Position numbers and translations under genes: made by a program
Shown: positions 1-5,855 of the stretch, in pieces
Numbering within the stretch: the stretch's first letter is position 1
How the letters are laid out: every line of letters starts with the position of its first letter
The notes under the pieces: model-generated
The model's input: the letters and a program-made list of their open reading frames with translations, nothing else
Database searches by the model: none
Told to the model about the DNA's origin: nothing
From: Candidatus Hydrogenedentota bacterium
GTDB lineage: Bacteria; Hydrogenedentota; Hydrogenedentia; Hydrogenedentales; CAITNO01
DNA: 16,558 bases
Assembly (NCBI GenBank): GCA_007124105.1
Contig: SLFT01000263.1
Span: 1 to 16,558 of the forward strand
Reading direction: 5' to 3'

Positions 1-680
1 CAAGGCCTGCCATGTTGACGGCTCTTGCACCCCTACCTCGTTATATCGCAACGCCTAGGGTCAGTAAACACCGTGTCTTCGTGTGGTGTTCTCCAGAATC
101 GATTCCTTCGGATGCGACTGTTGCTTTCGCCCGCTCCGACGATTACTTCTTCGGCGTTCTCCATTCGCGCTTCCACGAGGTGTGGGCGTTGGCACAGGGC
201 ACACAGCTACGGGAAAAGGAAAGCGGCTTCCGTTACACGCCGACGACCTGCTTTGAGACCTTTCCCTTCCCGAGCGCGGACGGGGAGCAGGAATCGGTGA
301 TTGGCGCTGCCGCGAAAGAACTGAACGAACTGCGCGAGAACTGGCTGAACCCGCCGGAATGGACTCGGACGGAAGTCCTCGAATTCCTCGGCACGGTGGG
401 CGGTCCCTGGGATCGCTATATTGACGCGGCGACGGTGACGGATCGGGGCGCGTTCCAGGTGGGCACGGTGCGGTATCCACGGCTGGTGGCGCGTGACGCC
501 GAGTGCGCGAAACGTCTGAAAGACCGCACCTTGACCAAACTCTACAACGCGCGCCCCGCCTGGCTTGCCGCCTGTCACGCGAAACTGGATGCGGCTGTCG
601 CCGCCGCTTATGGGTGGCCCAGCGACCTCAGCGATGACGCGATCCTCGAAGGGCTGCTGGCGTTGAACCAGGGCCAGTGA
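1..680 (+). CDS. MmeI-like class I SAM-dependent DNA methyltransferase, C-terminal part (5' truncated by window)
   Basis: The reading frame is open to the left edge (R-P-A precede the first Met at 12), so the gene begins outside the window and only its last ~225 residues are seen. The segment LPRYIATPRVSKHRVFVW, then FARSDDYFFGVLHSRFHEVWAL, then RYTPTTCFETFPFP is the conserved block after the catalytic domain of large MmeI-like adenine methyltransferases (type IIG-like or stand-alone modification enzymes), where target recognition is located. The closing RPAWLAACHAKLDAAVAAAYGWP followed by a short acidic tail is the usual C-terminus of the family. The SAM-binding and NPPY motifs, and any nuclease domain, would lie upstream, so the fragment cannot show whether this is a restriction enzyme, an orphan methylase or part of a phage-defence locus. 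The family call rests on recognised motifs and is fairly secure; target specificity cannot be read. Confidence 0.85.
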   Translation, partial: RPAMLTALAPLPRYIATPRVSKHRVFVWCSPESIPSDATVAFARSDDYFFGVLHSRFHEVWALAQGTQLREKESGFRYTPTTCFETFPFPSADGEQESVIGAAAKELNELRENWLNPPEWTRTEVLEFLGTVGGPWDRYIDAATVTDRGAFQVGTVRYPRLVARDAECAKRLKDRTLTKLYNARPAWLAACHAKLDAAVAAAYGWPSDLSDDAILEGLLALNQGQ

Positions 681-690
681 CAATGTAGTC

Positions 691-765
691 TGTAGGTCGG
701 GTGGGCGCGCCGTTCGAGACATCGCCGAAGGCCCGCCAAGGGTGTGTGGTAGGATGCGTTGCCGC
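691..765. repeat. Degenerate REP-like intergenic repeat
   Basis: The segment starts with TGTAGGTCGGGT, passes through CATCGCCGAAGGCCCGCCAAG and ends with GGTAGGATGCGTTGCCGC. From memory, this order of blocks (TGTAGGTCGGGT..., AGGCCCGCCA..., GGTTGGGTT...) resembles a dispersed intergenic palindromic repeat common in many bacterial genomes. Here the two halves no longer pair well, so it would be a decayed copy. No second copy exists in this window, so the assignment rests on recall only. Confidence 0.4.
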
Positions 766-822
766 TATACTGGGGCGATGTATACGCTGTGCAGAGAGGA
801 AATGGAATTTCAAGAGAGATTG

Positions 823-848
823 CGTTCCCAAATAGGAATTTGGGAACG
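823..848. repeat. Perfect inverted repeat (11-base arms, 4-base loop)
   Basis: CGTTCCCAAAT at 823-833 is the exact reverse complement of ATTTGGGAACG at 838-848, with loop AGGA. The CGTTCCCAAA...TTTGGGAACG core resembles a widespread REP-type palindrome that I recall from many environmental genomes. It is not followed by a T-run on either side, so it is more likely a mobile palindromic element than an intrinsic terminator for the methyltransferase gene 143 bases upstream. Confidence 0.75.
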
Positions 849-908
849 AGCCGGGGCGCCCGTAGGCCGTCCATGCGGCATCAGGCGCCTATGTGCGCTT
901 GCCTCTGA

Positions 909-950
909 TTGCGCAGCCGCGTTTTCTGCCATATTGTTTTGCGCAGCCGC
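909..950. repeat. 12-base direct repeat, 30-base period
   Basis: TTGCGCAGCCGC occurs at 909-920 and again at 939-950. The pair lies 11-52 bases upstream of the DUF433 -35 element, where a regulator could bind, but nothing else supports a function. Confidence 0.35.
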
Positions 951-960
951 CTTCCTCCTC

Positions 961-989
961 TTTACGCATCCTGTCCTTTCTGGTATACT
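961..989 (+). promoter_or_regulatory. Sigma70-type promoter for the DUF433 gene
   Basis: TTTACG (961-966, 4/6 match to TTGACA) is separated by exactly 17 bases from TATACT (984-989, 5/6 match to TATAAT). Transcription would begin near 996, giving a leader of about 37 bases before the ATG at 1033. This is the best promoter match I see in the window. Confidence 0.6.
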
Positions 990-995
990 GTTCGT

Positions 996-1015
996 GCAAC
1001 ACCCGGTTGCGCAAC
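996..1015. promoter_or_regulatory. Nested inverted repeat over the predicted start site; possible operator
   Basis: GCAAC (996-1000), GTTGC (1006-1010) and GCAAC (1011-1015) alternate in orientation. This makes a 5-5-5 inverted repeat at 996-1010 and a perfect 10-base palindrome GTTGCGCAAC at 1006-1015. The block covers the predicted transcription start and lies just before the Shine-Dalgarno sequence TGAGG (1019-1023), a position suited to autorepression. The operator role is inferred. Confidence 0.35.
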
Positions 1016-1032
1016 ATTTGAGGTCTCTACTT

Positions 1033-1248
1033 ATGTTTGAGCGAATCACGTTTTCACCTGATATCATGGGCGGGCGGGCGTGCATCAGAGACATGCGGAT
1101 TCCCGTTTCCGTTATTGTCGGGCAGATAGCGCATGGTGCAACTTTTGAGGAAATTCTTGATGGCTACCCGGATTTGCAACGGGAGGATATTCAACAGGCC
1201 ATTGAGTACGCCGCCTGGTTGGCGCAAGAGGAAGTGCATTCACTTTAA
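1033..1248 (+). CDS. DUF433 family protein (antitoxin-like)
   Basis: This 71-residue protein matches DUF433 along its length: FERITFSPDIMGGRACIRDMRIPVSVIV is the typical N-terminal block (the family pattern is I...P.i.gGkp.I.GtRi.V..i), followed by GATFEEILDGYPDLQREDIQQAIEYA, a small helical bundle. ATG at 1033 is chosen because the family similarity begins there and TGAGG lies nine bases upstream; the promoter at 961-989 fits. DUF433 proteins are regarded as antitoxin-like and are often followed by an overlapping PIN-like DUF5615 toxin gene whose product starts near MRFLLDENL. No such frame follows here: the stop codon is directly followed by a dispersed repeat. The gene therefore looks solitary. 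Family assignment is strong; the biological role is inferred. Confidence 0.88.
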   Translation: MFERITFSPDIMGGRACIRDMRIPVSVIVGQIAHGATFEEILDGYPDLQREDIQQAIEYAAWLAQEEVHSL

Positions 1249-1279
1249 CCCGGATATTTCACCAGATTTATGTTGCGCC
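1249..1279 (+). repeat. 31-base dispersed repeat, copy 1
   Basis: The repeat begins with CCCGGATATTTCACCAGATT and ends with TGTTGCGCC. It matches 14361-14391 at 30 of 31 positions, the only difference being A at 1270 versus C at 14382. It begins at the first base after the TAA of the DUF433 gene. It has no obvious internal dyad, so it is not a simple hairpin terminator. Confidence 0.85.
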
Positions 1280-1415
1280 TGCGACTCTTACGCCATCTCA
1301 GCCACTTTGTTTGCCCGCCGACTTCGACGTGTCCCGGTTAACCCCGCTACATGGACAAGCCTATCCGGAATCGGATTTGTTTTCTTCGCTTTATTCAATA
1401 GGGAATCACAACATC

Positions 1416-3089
1416 ATGGAAATTTTCGGATTGCATCCGGCCATCTGGATAACGCTTATTGTGTATTTTTGCGGCATGATCACGATGGGCTGGGTTGCGC
1501 GCAAGCAGATTCATGATCAGAACAGTTATCTGCTGGGCGGGCGCGTTTTTGGCGTATGGTACATGGTGATGCACGCTTTTGGCGCGGGCACGAATCCGGG
1601 CGATGTTGCCGGGACGGTGAGCAGAACCACGGGCCGTGGCGCGTCGGGCATCTGGGTGTCCTGGATGTGGCTGTTCGGTACGCCGTTCTACTGGATTATC
1701 GCGCCTGTTGTGCGGCGTATGCGCGCCGTGACGATGGCGGACTATTTCGAGCAGCGCTACGGCGGCTATTCGAGTATTTTGTACGTGACGCTGGCGACTA
1801 TCGGCATGACCATGTGTCTGGCGAGCGTGATGCTGGCCACCACACGCACGGTGCAGGGGATGATGGGCAAGGCGGGCGGCCCGGACGCGGACCTGTGGTT
1901 CTTCATCATCCTGTTCTCGTCCACCTTTGTCTTTGTTCTGTACGGCTATTTCGGCGGTATTATTGCCGCCATCAAGACAGACATGGTGCAGGGCATTATG
2001 ATCATCGCCCTTTCCTGTCTGGCCATTCCCGCGGCGCTGAACATGCCCGAACTCGGCGGCTGGGCGGGCGTAAAGGACATCCTGCGCGATGCGTCGCACG
2101 AGGGAACGGATTATCTCGCGCTCATAGACCCCGCTTCCTTCGACCTGCTCAATATCATCATCCTGTCCATCAGCGCGCCGTTGACGGCGCTTGCGCTGCC
2201 CCATCTGTCCACGGTGTGCGGCAGCGGACGCACCGAGTGGGAAAGCCGGATGGGATTTGCCGGCGGCAATTTCCTCAAACGCGTCTGCACCATGGGCTGG
2301 TGCGTGCTGGCCTTGTGCTGGCTCGCCTATCTCATTCAGGGGCAGACCGAAATCCACCCGGACGCCGCTTTTGGCGATGCGGTGCGCAGTTTGTTGTCGC
2401 CGTTGCTGCAGGGCATCATGCTGTCATGCGTGATGGCCGCCGCCATGTCCTCGGGCGACGCGTTCCAGGTGACGGTAGCGGGCCTGTTCTCCAACAACAT
2501 CTACAAACGTTTTTTGAAACCCGGCGCGACCGAGGCCGAACTGGTGCAGGTTGCCCGCGTTGCGGGGCTCGGGGTGGCGGGCATGTCGCTGGTGGTGGCG
2601 ATTCTTTATCGAAACGACATGGTGAACAGCATCATGGACTACTTTCGCATCCTCGGGTTCACCGGCGTCGCCATTGCCGTGGGCATGGTGTGGCGACGCA
2701 TGAACGGGCCGGGCGTATTCGTGGGGCTGCTGTCCGCCGCATTCTGTTTCCTCATCCTGCGCTACGGCATGAGCAACGTTCGTCCCAACCTTATTTCAGC
2801 GCTCCCCCTTGCTGCGGGGTTTGGGGGATGCGTTCTGGGCAGCCTCATTACCCAACCACCGGACCGGGAACGGGTGGAAGATTTCTTGAAACGCATCTAC
2901 ACGCCCATTGGCGAGGAACACCGGTTGACGTTGCCCCTGGACGACGTGGTGCCCGTTGAAAGACGGCTTATCACCTTCGGCGGCCTGTTTATTGTGAAGC
3001 CAACGCGGCAGACATGGGTGGGCTTTACCGTCTACATGGCGTTGTGTATTGCCTGCGTACTGCTCTTCGCCCTTATCCTCGGGAGTTAA
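1416..3089 (+). CDS. Sodium:solute symporter (SSS family)
   Basis: A 557-residue inner-membrane protein with about 13 hydrophobic segments, typical in size for Na+-coupled symporters of the SSS family (LeuT fold). The N-terminus has the family look: a first TM, then ARKQIHDQNSYLLGGR and GTNPGDVAGTVSRTTGRGASG. The segment MAAAMSSGDAFQVTVAGLFSNNIYKRF with a following VARV corresponds to the conserved A-x-M-S-(T/S)-x-D block of TM8 that forms the second Na+ site. The start at 1416 is chosen because the first TM follows directly and AGGGA lies at 1400-1404; the frame extends open to 1311, but those residues look non-native. The substrate cannot be read from sequence. The stop lies seven bases before the UroD-like gene, so the two are probably co-transcribed, and the substrate of the symporter may be that of its partner. 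Confidence 0.9.
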   Translation: MEIFGLHPAIWITLIVYFCGMITMGWVARKQIHDQNSYLLGGRVFGVWYMVMHAFGAGTNPGDVAGTVSRTTGRGASGIWVSWMWLFGTPFYWIIAPVVRRMRAVTMADYFEQRYGGYSSILYVTLATIGMTMCLASVMLATTRTVQGMMGKAGGPDADLWFFIILFSSTFVFVLYGYFGGIIAAIKTDMVQGIMIIALSCLAIPAALNMPELGGWAGVKDILRDASHEGTDYLALIDPASFDLLNIIILSISAPLTALALPHLSTVCGSGRTEWESRMGFAGGNFLKRVCTMGWCVLALCWLAYLIQGQTEIHPDAAFGDAVRSLLSPLLQGIMLSCVMAAAMSSGDAFQVTVAGLFSNNIYKRFLKPGATEAELVQVARVAGLGVAGMSLVVAILYRNDMVNSIMDYFRILGFTGVAIAVGMVWRRMNGPGVFVGLLSAAFCFLILRYGMSNVRPNLISALPLAAGFGGCVLGSLITQPPDRERVEDFLKRIYTPIGEEHRLTLPLDDVVPVERRLITFGGLFIVKPTRQTWVGFTVYMALCIACVLLFALILGS

Positions 3090-3096
3090 ACCGCTC

Positions 3097-4125
3097 ATGA
3101 ACAGCAAAGAGCGCCTTCAGTGCATTTTGGAAGGAAAACCGGCGGACCGGACGCCCTTCGTCCCGTCCATATACGAACACGGCGCCGCCGTGCTGGGCCG
3201 CAGCCCCGGCGAAGTCAGTCGCGATGGGGCGTTGATGGCGCAGGCCGCCCTGGAATCGTACCGGCGTTATGGGCATGATCTGGTTACCGTGGGCATGGAC
3301 ATTTACAACATCGAAGCGGAAGCCTGGGGCTGCGCCATAAGCGCCGGTCAAGGAACGTCCGTGCCCGGCGTACTTACCCACCCACTGGCGGACCGGCCGG
3401 AGCTTGAGCCGTCGCGGTTGCGCCAACCCGTCGCCGGTGCGGGCAATCGTCTCGCCCTTTTCGTCGCGGCGGTGGCACAAGTCACGGCGGCAATCGGCGA
3501 CGACGTCTGGGTGTATGGATGCCTGGGCGGGCCATTCTCGCAGGCGGTGGAGCTGCGCGGTTTTGACAACCTTATTGTGGATATGTATACAACGCCGGAC
3601 CGGGTTCACGAACTGCTGGAACGGCTTGCAACCGCCACGCTTGAACACGCGCGCCGCGTATCTGAAAAGGGAGCGGGCATTTACCTGTACGAGTCCTGGG
3701 CGACCATGCCGCTTATCACGGTTGACATGTTCCGGGACTATGTTGTTCCTTATAACAAACGCATCACGGAGCGTATCAGTGCGGAATATCCCGCGCCGCC
3801 GCCGGCGGTCATCATGGGCGGCAACGTGACGCTGCTGGCCGACCTGTTTCTCGATATGGGCGTATCCCTTGTGGCGGCGGATTATCTCACCGACTTTGCC
3901 GTATTACGCGAAAAATTCGCGGGCAGACAGGTTATAGTGCGCGGCTGTGTGGACCCGAAAATGATAGAGCGGGGCGATTGGGAAGGGTTAGAAGGCATGG
4001 TGGAACAGTTGAAGCATAAGTCTGAGGGGATGCACAATTTTGTGTGGGGGTGCGGCTGCGTGTCTTACACCACCCCCGCGGAACATCTGTTTCGCTTCAA
4101 GAGGCTTTGCGCTGATATGCGGTAA
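3097..4125 (+). CDS. Uroporphyrinogen decarboxylase (UroD/MtaA) superfamily protein
   Basis: The 342-residue protein opens with MNSKERLQCILEGKPADRTPF, the common start of UroD-like TIM barrels related to corrinoid methyltransferases. ATG at 3097 has GGGAG at 3081-3085. True HemE motifs are absent, so it is unlikely to make coproporphyrinogen. In the MtaA/MtbA branch zinc is held by HxC and a later Cys. Here the expected HxCG position after the fourth strand reads IMGGNVT (residues 239-245) with neither ligand, whereas later cysteines remain at RGCVDP (C284) and WGCGC (C319, C321) followed by TTPAEH. A modified metal site, or none, is therefore expected. It sits seven bases downstream of the symporter, suggesting that it acts on the imported compound, possibly in methyl transfer or demethylation. 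Superfamily assignment is firm; the reaction is unknown. Confidence 0.85.
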   Translation: MNSKERLQCILEGKPADRTPFVPSIYEHGAAVLGRSPGEVSRDGALMAQAALESYRRYGHDLVTVGMDIYNIEAEAWGCAISAGQGTSVPGVLTHPLADRPELEPSRLRQPVAGAGNRLALFVAAVAQVTAAIGDDVWVYGCLGGPFSQAVELRGFDNLIVDMYTTPDRVHELLERLATATLEHARRVSEKGAGIYLYESWATMPLITVDMFRDYVVPYNKRITERISAEYPAPPPAVIMGGNVTLLADLFLDMGVSLVAADYLTDFAVLREKFAGRQVIVRGCVDPKMIERGDWEGLEGMVEQLKHKSEGMHNFVWGCGCVSYTTPAEHLFRFKRLCADMR

Positions 4126-4133
4126 TAATGGCG

Positions 4134-4163
4134 GCCTTCTTGATCCGGGTTAAGGCAATTTTT
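4134..4163 (+). terminator. Weak intrinsic terminator candidate after the UroD-like gene
   Basis: GCCTT (4134-4138) can pair with AAGGC (4152-4156), or in another register CTTGA (4139-4143) with TTAAG (4150-4154, one G-U pair). A short T-run follows at 4159-4163. The stem is only five base pairs, so efficiency would be low; its position nine bases after a stop codon and before a converging gene supports the call. Confidence 0.35.
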
Positions 4164-4219
4164 CGGAATTGGGAGCGGCACTGTTTGACAAACAAGTGAT
4201 GTCGCCTCCGAAGGACCGT

Positions 4220-4243
4220 ATTGACCATATTGACCATATTGAC
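4220..4243. repeat. Short tandem repeat, 9-base unit (about 2.7 copies)
   Basis: ATTGACCAT is repeated head to tail at 4220-4228 and 4229-4237, followed by ATTGAC at 4238-4243. It lies in the 190-base non-coding gap between the converging UroD-like and ceramidase-like genes. It looks like a simple-sequence tract; no origin or regulator context surrounds it. Confidence 0.7.
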
Positions 4244-4315
4244 GGGATAGCGGCTTTCGTTTTTTATGGTGCTGTTATGGCCGCGAACGCCCCTTTCGTT
4301 TCGCCCAACAGAACG

Positions 4316-5830
4316 CTACCTGTCGCGTGTCACTGTCTCGAAGGCGTGATGAAAGAGGTCGGTCACAAAGGCCTCCTGGTTCGGGCCGAACCAGCTCATC
4401 TGTCCAATCTCGTAGTTCTGGTTGTAATGCAAACCCTCGCCTATCTCGTGGTAGTATTTGTCCGGGGACAGATAACCGAGATAGGCGCCCGAGAAACCCG
4501 TTACCCACAGGCTAACGCCTCGTTCTTCAGCCCACTGTTGCCATACGCGACTGGTTTCGCCGCTGAAATCATAAGGCATGCCGATAAGAAACAGTGACCC
4601 GAGACGCGCCGCCTGCAGGCGTCCTGTTTTCGGTACGCCCAACAGATTAAAGGCGAAGGGCGACAAGCGCCACCTGGGCGAGAACAGGCGCACCTGCGCG
4701 GGCGGCGGTTCGTACATGGCCTCCAGCGACGCAATGTCGAGACGTTCCTCAAATTCCAGCGTTTCCGCCGCGGTCAGCATCTTGTCGGCCAGGGCGGCGC
4801 CCATCGCTTCGACGCGCGTTTTCTGGTCGCGCAGCATCGCCTCCAGCGTTTTCTTGCCTTGTCTGACCATTTCGCTTTCCACGGCGTTCTCGAAGGCCAA
4901 AGCGAGTTCCGGCGTCCAGGGTTCTGGCACAGGCGGGCCGGGCGGGTTGGGACGCATGGACCCCATCGCGCCGCCCATGAACAAGAGCGGCGCGCCGGTT
5001 CGTTCTTTCACGGCGCGTTGAAAAGCGCCCGCATAATCATTGTTCAGCTGGAGCATCTCCTCGCTGTACGCAGTGCCGTGCGCTGAATACCTGGCAACAT
5101 ACAGCCGCTCATCGGTCGCAAGTTTCTCCACCACCGCAACATGCAGTGTTGAATCAACCGTACCGTGATCGCGCGTCCGGTTGCGGATGTATGCAGGCGC
5201 ATCCACCGCGCCGTGACCAAAGCGCGCCGGCGCCATCGTTTCCACCGCCTCGGTGATGGCGGCGGCAAAACTGTCCGCCAGAAACAGCAGGTATTCCGGC
5301 TTGTACGGCCCATAGGACATTTCCGCTGCAAAGCCCGGCGCCAGGCCGCCCGGCCCGCCATGGGTATGACTGCTGGTATACATCACCTGACTGTTGGTGA
5401 GCGATACGCTTTCCACAATGCGCGGCTCAATTAGCGCGAGCAGGTTCGGCAGCGTCTGCAACATATCCGAGCCAACCAGCACCACGGTGTTCGCGCCGTC
5501 ATGCAGGGCCAGGGCGCGCACGAATAACGCTTCACGCGCGCCCGTTGAAATCTTGTCATTGGGACGCCCGCCATACCCCGCCATGGGATGGCCAATCTCG
5601 GGAGTAATCTCACGCTGCGCCCAGCCCGCCTTGAGCGGCAGGGTATCCGCGCCGCTGTTGATTGACGCTGCGGCTTCATCAATGGCCGCCAGGGCGTTCA
5701 CAAAATATGTTGATTGCTCATAGCGCGCATCCCTGTACACCGGCCATGGGCCTAGCAACAGCACAAACCCGGCCCCCGCAAGCATGGCCAGAACAAACAA
5801 CAACAGCAGACTTCTTCGAACAAGTTTCAT
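4316..5830 (-). CDS. Neutral/alkaline ceramidase N-terminal domain-like protein, membrane anchored
   Basis: The 504-residue product begins MKLVRRSLLLLFVLAMLAGAGFVLLL, a basic stretch plus one hydrophobic helix, so it is exported or anchored with the enzyme outside the cytoplasm. The body matches the catalytic domain of neutral ceramidases (PF04734 type): AGWAQREITPEIGHPMAGYGGR near residues 68-89, VLVGSDML, SSHTHGGPGG near 153-162 (zinc-ligand block, family SSHTHSGPGG) and YSAHGT near 248-253 (second His region). Characterised ceramidases are longer, with a C-terminal Ig-like domain; that appears to be missing. ATG at 5830 is preferred to 5836 because AAGGG (5840-5844) lies nine bases from it but only three from the upstream ATG. 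It follows the TPR gene by 25 bases in the same direction, so the two are probably one operon. The true substrate could be an amide-linked lipid or another N-acyl compound. Confidence 0.82.
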   Translation of the reverse strand: MKLVRRSLLLLFVLAMLAGAGFVLLLGPWPVYRDARYEQSTYFVNALAAIDEAAASINSGADTLPLKAGWAQREITPEIGHPMAGYGGRPNDKISTGAREALFVRALALHDGANTVVLVGSDMLQTLPNLLALIEPRIVESVSLTNSQVMYTSSHTHGGPGGLAPGFAAEMSYGPYKPEYLLFLADSFAAAITEAVETMAPARFGHGAVDAPAYIRNRTRDHGTVDSTLHVAVVEKLATDERLYVARYSAHGTAYSEEMLQLNNDYAGAFQRAVKERTGAPLLFMGGAMGSMRPNPPGPPVPEPWTPELALAFENAVESEMVRQGKKTLEAMLRDQKTRVEAMGAALADKMLTAAETLEFEERLDIASLEAMYEPPPAQVRLFSPRWRLSPFAFNLLGVPKTGRLQAARLGSLFLIGMPYDFSGETSRVWQQWAEERGVSLWVTGFSGAYLGYLSPDKYYHEIGEGLHYNQNYEIGQMSWFGPNQEAFVTDLFHHAFETVTRDR

Positions 5831-5855
5831 TCTCATTAACCCTTATTACAGCCAG

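Larger units (their letters stand above)
681..1032. other. 352-base intergenic region with repeats and a promoter
   Basis: No convincing gene lies between the methyltransferase stop and the DUF433 start. An open frame from 742 runs into DUF433 but its translation before 1033 is low-complexity and unlike the family, so I regard it as non-coding. The stretch contains a REP-like block (691-765), a perfect hairpin (823-848), a 12-base direct repeat (909-920 and 939-950), a sigma70-type promoter (961-989) and a nested inverted repeat (996-1015), each listed separately. Confidence 0.7.

Noticed and set aside
742..1032. N-terminal extension of the DUF433 frame
   Set aside because: Family similarity starts at 1033, where there is a good ribosome-binding site. 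The upstream part spans the hairpin and the predicted promoter.
1395..2357. A 320-codon minus-strand open frame opposite the symporter
   Set aside because: It is His/Arg/Ala-rich, without domains, and opposite a well-supported SSS gene.
4139..4161. Possible third, inverted copy of the 31-base repeat
   Set aside because: The minus strand here shares TTAACCCGGAT with the sequence at 1245-1255, but the match ends there, so it is probably coincidence.
4169..4597. A 142-codon open frame on the plus strand after the UroD-like gene
   Set aside because: It includes the tandem repeat (translated as repeated D-H-I) and then runs antisense through the ceramidase-like gene, whose motifs are clear. No family similarity is recognised.
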